From NCBI GenBank assembly GCA_034435375.1, contig DAOTXR010000052.1:186001-250000 (forward strand): 64,000 nt of DNA. The letters run 5' to 3'. Below the pieces are notes generated by a model that saw only the letters and a list, made by a program, of their open reading frames with translations, made no database searches and had not been told where the DNA came from. This DNA is from DAOTXR01 sp034435375 (lineage in GTDB: Bacteria; Chloroflexota; Anaerolineae; Aggregatilineales; UBA3940). Below are positions 37,128 through 45,960 of the stretch, one piece after another. Each line of letters starts with the position of its first letter. The first letter of the stretch is position 1. The position numbers and the translations under genes were made by a program.

Positions 37128-40100
37128 TTAGGCTCCAAACCGCGCTCGATGGCGCAGTGCTGCAACAATCCCGCCGAACACACCTGCCGCAGCCAGCCCA
37201 ACGACGATCCACAGCCAGATCGAAGGCTCGCTCAGGGGCGCGCCGCCACCTGTGGCGGGAAGCACCTCCGGGAAGAAAGCTACGCAGGCCGTGGCTGACT
37301 GGGATGGGCCATAACCACTGACGGTGCCAGTCACACAGATGCGCTCACCGGCGGCCTGTCGATCTTTGAGCGGTTTCATATGGTGCGCCGGGCGTGCCCG
37401 GACATGCGCCAGCGGTGCGCCCAGCAACACTGTCTCCTCAGACGCACTGGCGATGCGGGTGGTGATTGCTATACGGACCGTCGCACCTGCCGGAATCACG
37501 CCCACGTCTACTGTCACGAGCTGGTTCTCGACTCGCGCTGCGCCTTGCGTGGTGCCTACTGTGATGATCTCCAGCACGTCAGGCATAGAGGCGGTGAAGG
37601 TCACAGGGGTGGTGTCTACCTGACCGGGATTGAGGATCTCAAAGATCCAGATCAGCGTGTCCCCCACAACCACCGCTTGAGCCGATGTTGTGGCGTTCAG
37701 GATCAGCAGCGGGCTGCCAGGACCGAACGGCTGCTCCCCAGGGGTGCCCGGCGAGCCACCCGGTGGAAGTGCTGCTGCCGTGTCGGTGATGGCTGCCGTG
37801 ACCGAATCGACCTGCACGTCATCGAAGGCCGTACCGGTGGGGGAGGTGGTCAGGTTGTTCATAATCACCGAGGCGTGCAGGTCGCCCTCGTCGATTCCAT
37901 CTGCGAGAGCAGTGACAGTGAATGTCACGCCGGTGCTCCAATTGGCGCTGGTCAGGCTGGCAGAGGCTGGGCTGACCAGCACCTGCGCGGTGTTGAAGAG
38001 AGGCGTGATGATCACTGTGTCGCCGGGAAGCGGGGAGGCCGTCAATGCGACGTTGTACGATGCACCGGGACCGCCCTCCGTCAGGTTGATCGTTGTCGGT
38101 GTGACGACTGCGCCTGCTGGGTCGTTATCGGCGATCAGGATCGTCAATTCCGAGACGGGCAGGTTGTTATAGTACGAGTCGCCGCTGACTGTGATGCTGT
38201 GGGTGATGGTACAGGTGTGCGGTGTGTTCTCGGCGTAAGGATCGTCGAGTGCCGTCACTGTGATGGCGAAGGGAATCGGGATGCCGGTTGCGAGTGCGCC
38301 GTTGGGTGTGAGTGTGGCCACGTTCGACGAGACGGTGCACTGCCCATCGGTTGTCACATCGACGGTGATGGTCTGGCCTGGTGCGATGTTGATGTCGGGC
38401 GCGGCGACATTGTAGACGCCCGTGTCACCCTCGGTCATCCAGAAGTCGAGCGACACATTTTCCAGCACCACAGCTCCGAACTCGTAGGCGCCGATGTCGC
38501 ACAGCGGATTGGCCACTCCGGCAGGCGGCCACACGCCGGCGCGGTCGCCATCGATCGGGCGGTGCCCGCCGCGCTGGTCAACGTTCAGCGAGCAGGCCGC
38601 TGCACTCAGCACACCGTCGATGGCCGGGTTGGCGATGTATGCGCCGCTGGTCCACGGATTCACCAGCGCATGCGTGTAGTGGATCTCACCACCTTCCTCG
38701 ACCGAGTCGTCGAGCGTTCCCACTAACACGTCATTGATGTTCGGGTGGGCTGGCGCAGCCACCAACACTGTGTCGTTCACGCCCGCGTGGCAGTCGGCGC
38801 CACTGCCCTCGCCAAACAGGTTGTATCCTGCCACAACGATCGATGTGCCAGCAGTGTCATCGCAGTCGTTTCCGACAGTCGTGGCGCTGTTCCCGGCGAC
38901 GATGGTGTTGCGAATTGTCACTGTGCCTGCGCTGGTATAAATGCCGCCGCCACTGGCCGCTGTGTTCGAGAACAGGGTGACGTGGTGCAGCGCCACTGCC
39001 GAAGCGCTGGTACCGTTGTTGAAGATCGCACCACCGCTGCCGCTGGCAGCCTGGTTGTCTGAAAACGTGCTGTTGGTTGCCTGGACGGTGCCTGCACCAG
39101 TGTTGTAGATTGCACCGCCAGCACCGCCGACTGCCTCGTTCTGGTCGAAGGTGTCCTTGTTAACTGTTACTGTGCCACCGTTGTTGTAGATGCCGCCTCC
39201 ATTTTGGGCCGCGCTGTTGCTGCGCACGCTGCCGGTTGAGACGGTGCCGCCATCGTTGTAGACCGCCCCACCGTCACCGCCGGCGGAGTTGCCTTCAAAC
39301 CAACCATTCACCACGCCGCCATTGGTGTTGTAAATGCCGCCGCCGTTACCAGTCGTGGCGGTGTTGTTCAAGATGTCGCCACTGACCGAGCCAGCATCGT
39401 TGTAGGCTCCGCCACCGTTCTGGGCAGCAGTGTTGCCCTCGATGGCGCTGAAGATCAGGCTGATCGAGGCGTTGCTGCCCAGGTTGTAGACCCCACCGCC
39501 GTTCTGGGTGGCTGTGTTGCCAGTGCCGAGTGTGCTCTTGTAGAGTTTTACACTGGCCGCAAGCGGGCCTGCGACGTTGTACAGGCCACCACCGTCGGTG
39601 GCGGTGTTGCTGTCTACCACTGTTAAGACTAGCTTGAGGCTGGAACCACTGTTATAGAGGCCGCCTCCATGGGCGGCGCTGTTATTGGTCACATCGACAT
39701 AGGTGAGCGACACCGCATCGGCAGCCGTGCTGGCATTGTGAAGCCCACCGCCGTTCTGGGTGGCCATGTTGCTAGAGATAGCAACATGCGTCGTATTGGT
39801 GCCGCTGATGATCAGCGTGCCGGTTCCGGTATTATAGAGACCCCCACCGTCGGCGGCGCTGTTGCCAGCGCCGACCTCGCCGATCGCACTGTTGCCATCC
39901 ACCCGTAGTGCCGCATCCTGATTGTAGAGACCGCCCCCATTGCCAGTGGCGTTGTTGGCTCCTACCGATGTGTTGGTCAGGCTGGCCAATCCACCCAGCA
40001 GGTAAATGCCGCCGCCGTGGGCGTTCGCCGCACATGCGCCCACGCCATTGGCCTGATTGCCTGCGCCTGCTGCACCGATTGTGCTATCGCTGATATCCAG

Positions 40101-41045
40101 GTTGCCGCTTTCAGCGTAGATCGCGCCACCAGGACCACAGGTAGCAACATTGTTGGTGAAGGCTGAACTGGTGCGGATCGGCATGTACCCGTTGATGCTC
40201 AGGATCGCGCCGCCGCTGGTGGCCTGATTGCTGTCGAAGGTGCTGTTGGTAACTTCGACAATGGCCGTACCACCGCTGGCCGCCTGGCTATAGACTGCGC
40301 CGCCGCGCCCGTTGGTTGCTTGGTTGCCCTGGAAGGTGGCATTGGCAACGATCAGCCAGGCTGTCTGGCCGCTGGTTGCACTGTTGTACACCCCGCCGCC
40401 GCCCTGTGTGACAGCAGAGCCATGGGCATGGTTGCCATCGACCACGCTGCCATTCCGGATGGTGACGGTGCCGCCATCGTTGTAGATTGCGCCACCCTGG
40501 AGCGAGGCTGTGTTGGCTACCAGTGTGCAGTTGTCAAAGTTGACCACACCGCGTTGGTTGTATAGTGCGCCGCCCTGGGTGGCTGTGCCATTCTGGACAA
40601 CCAGGCTGTTGAAGGTTACGTTGACACCCAGCGCTAACACATGAAAGACGCGATCTAGCCCGCCGCTGTCGATAACTGCCGCACCTGCTCCATTGATTGT
40701 GACGCTTTCGCGGATGTCGAGATCGCCGGTGGCTCCCAGGTTCTCGCCTGCTCCGCTGAGTGACAATGTATAGGTACCGGCTGGCACGTCAATGACGTCA
40801 GCTCCAGCCAGCGCGTTAGCCTCCATGATCGCCGCGCGGAGCGAACAATTGCCACCCGCGTCTTGGCAGGTGCCATCGCCAGGGGCGGCATCAACAGTAT
40901 CGTTCGTCGTGTTGACGGTAAAGGTTGCAGCGAGAGCCGTTGAGCGTGGAGAGAGAATCAGAACCAGAAGGAATGACAAGAGTGCAAGCAATAAATAGCG
41001 CACATTGCTCCCTGACAGGGAGGATTCCCTAGTAACACCCTGCAT
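37128..41045 (-). CDS. LPXTG-anchored surface protein with CSLREA, beta-helix repeats and choice-of-anchor domains
   Basis: This 1305-aa exported protein has a signal peptide (about residues 15-40), a CSLREA-type segment (TFTVNTTND...CSLRAAI, 41-73), then about twenty repeats of a GGG(L/I/V)YN rung (about 158-700), consistent with a right-handed beta helix. A choice-of-anchor Q-like region ends DIGAYEFG, followed by two beta-sandwich repeats and a DUF11-like domain. The C-terminus is a sortase signal: LPATG at 1262-1266, a hydrophobic helix and RHRAR. AGGA lies nine bases before the ATG. It is probably a wall-linked adhesin or structural fibre. No sortase gene is in the window. An alternative sense of the long antisense frame is rejected. 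Confidence 0.9.
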   Translation of the reverse strand: MQGVTRESSLSGSNVRYLLLALLSFLLVLILSPRSTALAATFTVNTTNDTVDAAPGDGTCQDAGGNCSLRAAIMEANALAGADVIDVPAGTYTLSLSGAGENLGATGDLDIRESVTINGAGAAVIDSGGLDRVFHVLALGVNVTFNSLVVQNGTATQGGALYNQRGVVNFDNCTLVANTASLQGGAIYNDGGTVTIRNGSVVDGNHAHGSAVTQGGGGVYNSATSGQTAWLIVANATFQGNQATNGRGGAVYSQAASGGTAIVEVTNSTFDSNQATSGGAILSINGYMPIRTSSAFTNNVATCGPGGAIYAESGNLDISDSTIGAAGAGNQANGVGACAANAHGGGIYLLGGLASLTNTSVGANNATGNGGGLYNQDAALRVDGNSAIGEVGAGNSAADGGGLYNTGTGTLIISGTNTTHVAISSNMATQNGGGLHNASTAADAVSLTYVDVTNNSAAHGGGLYNSGSSLKLVLTVVDSNTATDGGGLYNVAGPLAASVKLYKSTLGTGNTATQNGGGVYNLGSNASISLIFSAIEGNTAAQNGGGAYNDAGSVSGDILNNTATTGNGGGIYNTNGGVVNGWFEGNSAGGDGGAVYNDGGTVSTGSVRSNSAAQNGGGIYNNGGTVTVNKDTFDQNEAVGGAGGAIYNTGAGTVQATNSTFSDNQAASGSGGAIFNNGTSASAVALHHVTLFSNTAASGGGIYTSAGTVTIRNTIVAGNSATTVGNDCDDTAGTSIVVAGYNLFGEGSGADCHAGVNDTVLVAAPAHPNINDVLVGTLDDSVEEGGEIHYTHALVNPWTSGAYIANPAIDGVLSAAACSLNVDQRGGHRPIDGDRAGVWPPAGVANPLCDIGAYEFGAVVLENVSLDFWMTEGDTGVYNVAAPDINIAPGQTITVDVTTDGQCTVSSNVATLTPNGALATGIPIPFAITVTALDDPYAENTPHTCTITHSITVSGDSYYNNLPVSELTILIADNDPAGAVVTPTTINLTEGGPGASYNVALTASPLPGDTVIITPLFNTAQVLVSPASASLTSANWSTGVTFTVTALADGIDEGDLHASVIMNNLTTSPTGTAFDDVQVDSVTAAITDTAAALPPGGSPGTPGEQPFGPGSPLLILNATTSAQAVVVGDTLIWIFEILNPGQVDTTPVTFTASMPDVLEIITVGTTQGAARVENQLVTVDVGVIPAGATVRIAITTRIASASEETVLLGAPLAHVRARPAHHMKPLKDRQAAGERICVTGTVSGYGPSQSATACVAFFPEVLPATGGGAPLSEPSIWLWIVVGLAAAGVFGGIVAALRHRARFGA
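38930..40580 (-). repeat. Imperfect tandem repeats encoding GGGxYN beta-helix rungs
   Basis: About twenty degenerate copies, averaging roughly 80 bases, encode GG(G/A)(L/I/V)YN turns inside the LPXTG protein gene. The DNA copies are diverged, so slippage is limited, but the region could recombine. Confidence 0.75.
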
Positions 41046-41180
41046 ATGCTTTTGTCCTTGAGTAAATTAAGGATAAAGACGAGCAACGCAACCTGTGCTG
41101 CAGACCCCGCTTCTAGTGTAGACGGTTCCTGCCAAGCTGGTAATCAACCTTTGGTACTGATGCGAGACGACTCTCTCCTT

Positions 41181-43370
41181 TTAAGATCCGACATCCCACA
41201 CGATCACCTTGCCATCTTCCGAGCCGGAGGCCAACCATCGACCATCACGGCTGTAATCCAGGGAGTTAACCCATCCCCGGTGACCGCTCAGCACATATAG
41301 TACCTTACCTGTTGACACATCCCACACTACAATTGACCCGTCCCCCATGCCGACGGCCAGCGTGGACCCATCGATGCTGAACGCAACACTATACACGTCG
41401 GGATGGTCTGAGGCGAGCGTCAGCAGATTCTGTTCACTGGACACATCCCATACTGCGACCGTGTCATCCAGTGAACCGGCAGCGATCAATTGGCCGTCAG
41501 GGCTGAAACCAACCACATAAATGGAAACCTGCGGACCTTTGAGCGTGGCGCGGACCGTGAGCGAATCGGTTTCTATGATGAGCAGCGACCCATCGTCAGT
41601 GCCAACAGCAATAGTCTCGCCGTCTGGGCTGAAGGCGGCATAATAGGCCTCGCCAGCAAAATCTCCGACTTGCCCAATCGGGTGGCCAGTGCGGGAGTCC
41701 CATAAGTAGAGGGTATCCCACGTGAGCGCCATCACAGACGACATGTCAGGACTAAAAGCCGTGACCAGTACCGCGTGGGGATGGTCAGGGATGGTGAGCA
41801 GCTTCTCTCCACTCCGCGCATTCCACACAATGGCCGACTGATCATTAGAGCCTGAGACCAGAAGCCGTCCGTCTGGGCTATAGGCGACCGAGTACACCTC
41901 GTCGTGGTGGCCTTCGAGCGTTTGGAGCAGGTCGTTGGAGCGCGTGTCCCACAGTGTGATGCGACCATCTTCAGTTGCTACTGCTAGCACCGGGTCCACA
42001 GGCGAGAATTCTGCTGACCAGACGATGCCGCCGCCTGGCTGCAGGGTAAATTCCTGGCGATCATTGCCTCCGGTGGCCAACAGGACGATCAGCACAGCCG
42101 TGGCTATCAGCATGACCACGCCGCTGGCCAGCCAAGCTAGGCGTGGAATCCGGACCCTGGAACGGATCTTGCCGGCCGAGTTCACTAGCGGAGTCGTATC
42201 GCCTTGCAGGCGCTTGGTCTCGGCCTGCTCGCGGGCGCGAGTGGCTGCCTGCTCCAGCTCGTCAAGTTGCTGACGGACACGCCGGGCGCGCTCAGCCAGC
42301 AACTCGGCCTCCATCTCGCTGAAGAACGAGTCGGCCAGCGCACGCGCAATGTCATCCTGTTCTTGCTGGGCAATCCGGCGCAGCGTCTGACGGGCCAGCG
42401 GTGAAAGCTGGGAGGACCTGCTGCGGGCGATCTCTACCAGTCGCTTGACGGCCTGTCGGCGCTCCTCGTTGTCAGCCGAGGCCAGAGCCATCTCCAGGTC
42501 GATGGGCAAGCTGAGGCGCGTCTCCTCACTCAGCGCCGCCCGTAGGTCGGCAGCCATGTCCAGCGCTGAGGCATAACGCTCCTCTGGGCGTTTAGCCATG
42601 GCTCGCACGATCACTTCGCGCGTCGCCGGAGGAAGGTCAGGCCGAACGTTCAGAATATCAGGGACAGGTGTATTGAGGTGTGCAATGATGACGCGCGCAG
42701 GCGTCTCGTCGTCATAAGGATGCCTGCCGGTGAGCATCTGATACACTGTGACGCCCAGCGCATAGATGTCGACCGCGGGTGTGACGCCGGTCTGGTTGAC
42801 CATCTCCGGGGCCATATAGGCGAAGGTGCCTACCACGCTGCCGTTGGTGAGGCCAGAAGCTGTGTCGGCCACAATCTTGGCGATGCCGAAGTCAGCCAGA
42901 TAGGCATTTTCCTGATTATCAAGCAAGACGTTGCTTGGCTTGAAGTCGCGATGCATGACGCCCTTCTGATGGGCATAATCCAGGCCCTCGGCGATCTGCT
43001 CGACCAGCCGTGTGCATTCGTCGAGCGCCATGCCCTCTGGCGGGATGCGATCCAGCAGCGATCCACCGGGTAGGTAGGCCATCACCAAGTAAGGCTGACC
43101 CTCAAAGGTGCCGTAGTCGTGGATGGGCAGGATGCGGGGGTGCTGGAGCAGAGCGATCAGTCTGGCCTCTCGCTCAAAACGCTGAAGGAAATTCGGATCC
43201 TGAGTCAGATAGCGCGGCATGACCTTGACAGCCACCATTCGCCCGATTGACTCCTGGCGAGCAAGGTAGACACTGGCCATGCCGCCCACGCCGATTAAGT
43301 CGCCCAGGATGTACTGCCCAAGCTTCTTCCCAGTAAGTTCGCCGATGCTGGCCATCTCTTCCAGAGGCAC
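41181..43370 (-). CDS. Membrane Ser/Thr protein kinase with extracellular WD40 repeats
   Basis: This 729-aa protein has a Hanks-type kinase domain (about 18-280) with GVGGMA, Lys49, HRD at 140-142 and DFG at 160-162, all intact. A charged helical linker (290-405) leads to one membrane helix (411-432) preceded by basic residues, so the kinase is inside. The C-terminal seven-blade WD40 propeller (about 440-729, with repeats such as VAVWDVSSEQ and VIVWDVGS) is therefore outside. The GTG at 43370 has GGAG only three bases away; an ATG at 43355 is possible. It is probably a sensor kinase for an envelope ligand. The divergent neighbour encodes another WD40 protein, a lipoprotein, possibly a partner. 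Confidence 0.93.
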   Translation of the reverse strand: MPLEEMASIGELTGKKLGQYILGDLIGVGGMASVYLARQESIGRMVAVKVMPRYLTQDPNFLQRFEREARLIALLQHPRILPIHDYGTFEGQPYLVMAYLPGGSLLDRIPPEGMALDECTRLVEQIAEGLDYAHQKGVMHRDFKPSNVLLDNQENAYLADFGIAKIVADTASGLTNGSVVGTFAYMAPEMVNQTGVTPAVDIYALGVTVYQMLTGRHPYDDETPARVIIAHLNTPVPDILNVRPDLPPATREVIVRAMAKRPEERYASALDMAADLRAALSEETRLSLPIDLEMALASADNEERRQAVKRLVEIARSRSSQLSPLARQTLRRIAQQEQDDIARALADSFFSEMEAELLAERARRVRQQLDELEQAATRAREQAETKRLQGDTTPLVNSAGKIRSRVRIPRLAWLASGVVMLIATAVLIVLLATGGNDRQEFTLQPGGGIVWSAEFSPVDPVLAVATEDGRITLWDTRSNDLLQTLEGHHDEVYSVAYSPDGRLLVSGSNDQSAIVWNARSGEKLLTIPDHPHAVLVTAFSPDMSSVMALTWDTLYLWDSRTGHPIGQVGDFAGEAYYAAFSPDGETIAVGTDDGSLLIIETDSLTVRATLKGPQVSIYVVGFSPDGQLIAAGSLDDTVAVWDVSSEQNLLTLASDHPDVYSVAFSIDGSTLAVGMGDGSIVVWDVSTGKVLYVLSGHRGWVNSLDYSRDGRWLASGSEDGKVIVWDVGS

Positions 43371-43620
43371 GGACTCCTATTTGCGCGGATTAGATCACGC
43401 ACATCAGTAAGTTTTGAGCGTCTCCCTCAGAGGGAGGTTGGAGTTCAACAGTGAGCTACCAGGGTATAAGTGTGCCCCCATCCGGCGATTAGAGCAAGTC
43501 ATCTGTTGTCTTGTGGCTCCTCGTTCTCAGCCGTGCTACAACCATAGCCGGGGTTGAACAATAATGTTGTGTTTGACAAAGTTCGAACACCTTGAAAACT
43601 TGTCAACAAAGGGTTAAATC
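43371..43620. other. Divergent intergenic region between the WD40 kinase and the WD40 lipoprotein
   Basis: A TTGACA at 43573-43578 could be a -35, but no matching -10 is present. TTGACAA and TTGTCAA form an inverted repeat (43573-43605) around a GTTCGAAC palindrome (43581-43588), possibly an operator for the lipoprotein gene at 43621. Confidence 0.35.
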
Positions 43621-44745
43621 ATGAGAATCGCACTCCTCGCTCATATAACGACACGGCTCGCGGCTGCCGCACTTCTGGCAGCACTGAGCCTGGCGGCCTG
43701 CGTTGGCAGCAGCCCGACTCAGGCCATGACGTCCACGCCTAGTTTTACGCCCACGCTCCCACGGACGGCAACCTTGACATCTTCGCCCAGCGCGGCGACA
43801 GCCCCACCGACTCAGTCGCCCACCCTCACCCCGCTGCCCGTGCCAACCCGAACGCCGATCGCGTTGTCCAATGTAGGTCAGTTGAGACAACAGACGCTCA
43901 CTACAGACGGCGTGCCAACTGCTCTGGCGTGGTCACCAGGCAGCGAGATGTTGGCAGTTGCAACCTCTGAGGAGATCTGGTTGTATAACGCGGCAGACTT
44001 GGAGAATCCACCCCGCCGGGTTGAAGATGCCCCTGGCGGGCGCGATATAGCTTTCAGCCCAGATGGCACATTTCTGGCCGTTGCAGGCATCGAAAGCGCC
44101 GCTTACTTCTGGAATGCTGCAACGGATGAGATAACCGTCCTTACGCTGGAAGCCGCGGCTACCTGTGTTGCTTTCAGCCCCAACGACGCTGTGCTTGCCG
44201 CTAGTGATGCCCAGGGTACGATTCACTTGATTCGCCCGCCCTCAGGTAGCGAGGCGGGAATCCTGACCACTGGCTGGCCTGTACAGCGCGTGGCTTTTAG
44301 TCCAGATGGAGGGCTGCTGGCTTCAGCGGGCATCGACAACCGGGTCTGGCTGTGGGATGTGCAAGAACTGCGCAGCCTCAACACATTGCCAACCGGCGGT
44401 CCCACAAAGGACCTCAGCTTCAGCGCCGACGGCTTGTTCCTTGCCGCGGCAGGCGGCGACGATCTGGTGAGGATGTGGTTCGTCTTAAGTGGAGAGAATC
44501 TGGCCAGTTTTGCAGGCCACGGCGGTGAGGCTCTGTCCGTCAGTTTCAGCCCAGATAGCACCATGCTAGCCTCAGGCAGCACTGACGGCACGATTCGGGT
44601 GTGGGATATTGTCACCGGGGAAAGCTTGGCAGTACTCGACGCTGCGCCAGGGGCAACTGTAAGCGCAGTGGCGTGGTCGCCAGATGGATCAATGCTAGCT
44701 GCCGTGGGCAGCGACAGCACTCTCAGTCTGTGGTACGTCCCGTAG
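43621..44745 (+). CDS. WD40-repeat lipoprotein
   Basis: This 374-aa protein has a type II signal peptide ending in LAAC (Cys about residue 27), a Thr/Pro/Ser linker (about 30-80), then a beta propeller of about seven WD40 blades (for example FSPDGGLLASAGIDNRVWLWD and ASGSTDGTIRVWD). AAGGG precedes the ATG. It should be tethered to the outer face of the membrane and act as a scaffold or ligand-binding module; no enzymatic residues are visible. It is divergent from the membrane kinase carrying the same propeller type, which suggests a paired function or duplication of the propeller. Confidence 0.88.
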   Translation: MRIALLAHITTRLAAAALLAALSLAACVGSSPTQAMTSTPSFTPTLPRTATLTSSPSAATAPPTQSPTLTPLPVPTRTPIALSNVGQLRQQTLTTDGVPTALAWSPGSEMLAVATSEEIWLYNAADLENPPRRVEDAPGGRDIAFSPDGTFLAVAGIESAAYFWNAATDEITVLTLEAAATCVAFSPNDAVLAASDAQGTIHLIRPPSGSEAGILTTGWPVQRVAFSPDGGLLASAGIDNRVWLWDVQELRSLNTLPTGGPTKDLSFSADGLFLAAAGGDDLVRMWFVLSGENLASFAGHGGEALSVSFSPDSTMLASGSTDGTIRVWDIVTGESLAVLDAAPGATVSAVAWSPDGSMLAAVGSDSTLSLWYVP

Positions 44746-44779
44746 AGGCAGAGGAGCGAGCCTGGTCTTAGCCTGCCTC
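44745..44779. terminator. Hairpin between convergent WD40-lipoprotein and SGNH genes
   Basis: GAGGCAG and CTGCCTC form a 7-bp stem around a 21-nt loop between two convergent stop codons. There is no U-tract, so it is a weak terminator candidate. Confidence 0.35.
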
Positions 44780-44783
44780 CCGA

Positions 44784-45860
44784 TCAAGGTCCCGTGGCGC
44801 TTCGACTTTCCGGAGTAGGCGGTGGCTCCAGCCCCAGCAGATCGCGCCGCACAGCATCCAGAGCCTGGAGGGCTGTCAGGTTGCGGACTGCCCAGGCTGT
44901 GTTCATGTTCTCCGGGACGTTGAAGAATGGGCGTCCATACGTCAGATGGAATTGGTCTTCGGTCAGGCCATGCCCTGGCAGCGGCTGCACTGCCAACCAG
45001 AAATTCCACAGAGGGGCATTATTTTCCTGGGCTACCTGCACAATTGCTGCATTGATGCTCCAGTCCCCTTCCAGATTATCGGCCTTGGTCGCCAGAATCG
45101 GGACCACGCCCTGCTCAAGCGCGTAGGTCACGACCTGGCTCAGGTAGTCGGCATAGAGATCGGCAGGGCGGTCGTATCCCCAGGTCTCCATACTGATGAG
45201 AGCGATGCTGGGGTTGTTGATGCGGAACTCACACTCGAGCGGCGATTCGTGTGCGTCGCACTTCTCATTGCTGTTCCACAGCGGTGAGAGCACCGCAGCC
45301 GGGTTAAATCCAGGGATGACAGAGAAACGCTCCCGCGAGAACGAGCCTGCGTAGTAATCAATCGTCTCCTGGAGGTATGGATAATCACCTAGATCATACT
45401 GGCCGGGATAATCGAAGGCAGCCAGAAAGTAGTCGGCCACATTCTGGCAATCGCCAACGACTGAGAACGAGTGTGGGTCGCGTCCTATCTCCTGCCCGCG
45501 CCGATAGACCTCACGCATGGCGTCGCTTACAGAGGGAATGATGGGCATGTCCTGCCACATCTCGGGCCAGGTTGTAGCTGTCGGGGTCACAGAAGTGGAG
45601 ACAGGCAGCGTTCCTGCGGCAGGTGTTGCAGTGGCCACGCGAGGGACCTCCCCGACTGCGGTGGATAGGGCGGTCTCAGGAGCAGTGAGCAGTGAAACAC
45701 TGGTGCTCGTCGCAGTGGTGGGGTGCTGGGAAATGGCTGACGCTGCGGCTGGAGTGGCAGTGGGCGGGGTACTGCCGGAGCATGCAACCAGGATCGGGAT
45801 GACCAGCGTCGTTAATGTCAGGGCAACAGACATACGGCGATTGACAGGGGAATGTGGCAT
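44784..45860 (-). CDS. SGNH-hydrolase-fold lipoprotein with degenerate active site
   Basis: This 358-aa protein has a lipobox LVAC (Cys27), a Thr/Ser/Pro linker to about residue 100, then an SGNH-like domain clearly paralogous to the divergent gene at 45961 (shared framing such as F-S-x-V-G-D, PLECE-(F/Y)-R and NFW/DYW blocks). Key residues differ: the Ser of block I is Cys138 (VVGDC), and the block III Gly-x-Asn-Asp is replaced by METW, while the Asp302-x-x-His305 pair (EDQFH) remains. It may be a thiol variant, a binding protein or a decaying copy. No clear ribosome site is seen. It is exported and membrane-tethered. Confidence 0.85.
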   Translation of the reverse strand: MPHSPVNRRMSVALTLTTLVIPILVACSGSTPPTATPAAASAISQHPTTATSTSVSLLTAPETALSTAVGEVPRVATATPAAGTLPVSTSVTPTATTWPEMWQDMPIIPSVSDAMREVYRRGQEIGRDPHSFSVVGDCQNVADYFLAAFDYPGQYDLGDYPYLQETIDYYAGSFSRERFSVIPGFNPAAVLSPLWNSNEKCDAHESPLECEFRINNPSIALISMETWGYDRPADLYADYLSQVVTYALEQGVVPILATKADNLEGDWSINAAIVQVAQENNAPLWNFWLAVQPLPGHGLTEDQFHLTYGRPFFNVPENMNTAWAVRNLTALQALDAVRRDLLGLEPPPTPESRSATGP

Positions 45861-45910
45861 AGGCGCGCATCCGAAACCTTACGACCTTCTCGTTGTGAAT
45901 GCCCCAAAGC

Positions 45911-45919
45911 TGCTATATT
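45911..45919 (+). promoter_or_regulatory. Extended -10 promoter of the LysM/SH3/SGNH gene
   Basis: TGC-TATATT is preceded by a weak TTGTGA (45893-45898). The expected start near 45926 gives a leader of about 35 nt. Confidence 0.5.
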
Positions 45920-45960
45920 ATTACCCGGCTGACCTCTGCCGATCAACTCATGGGTGAACT

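Noticed and set aside
37380..38726. 448-codon frame antisense to the LPXTG protein gene
   Set aside because: Low-complexity, Arg/Cys/Asp-rich composition is what the reverse strand of this repeat-rich gene gives; no start site support.
38930..40580. Possible CRISPR-like or tandem DNA array
   Set aside because: The repeats are degenerate at DNA level, in frame and encode beta-helix rungs; there is no direct-repeat/spacer pattern.
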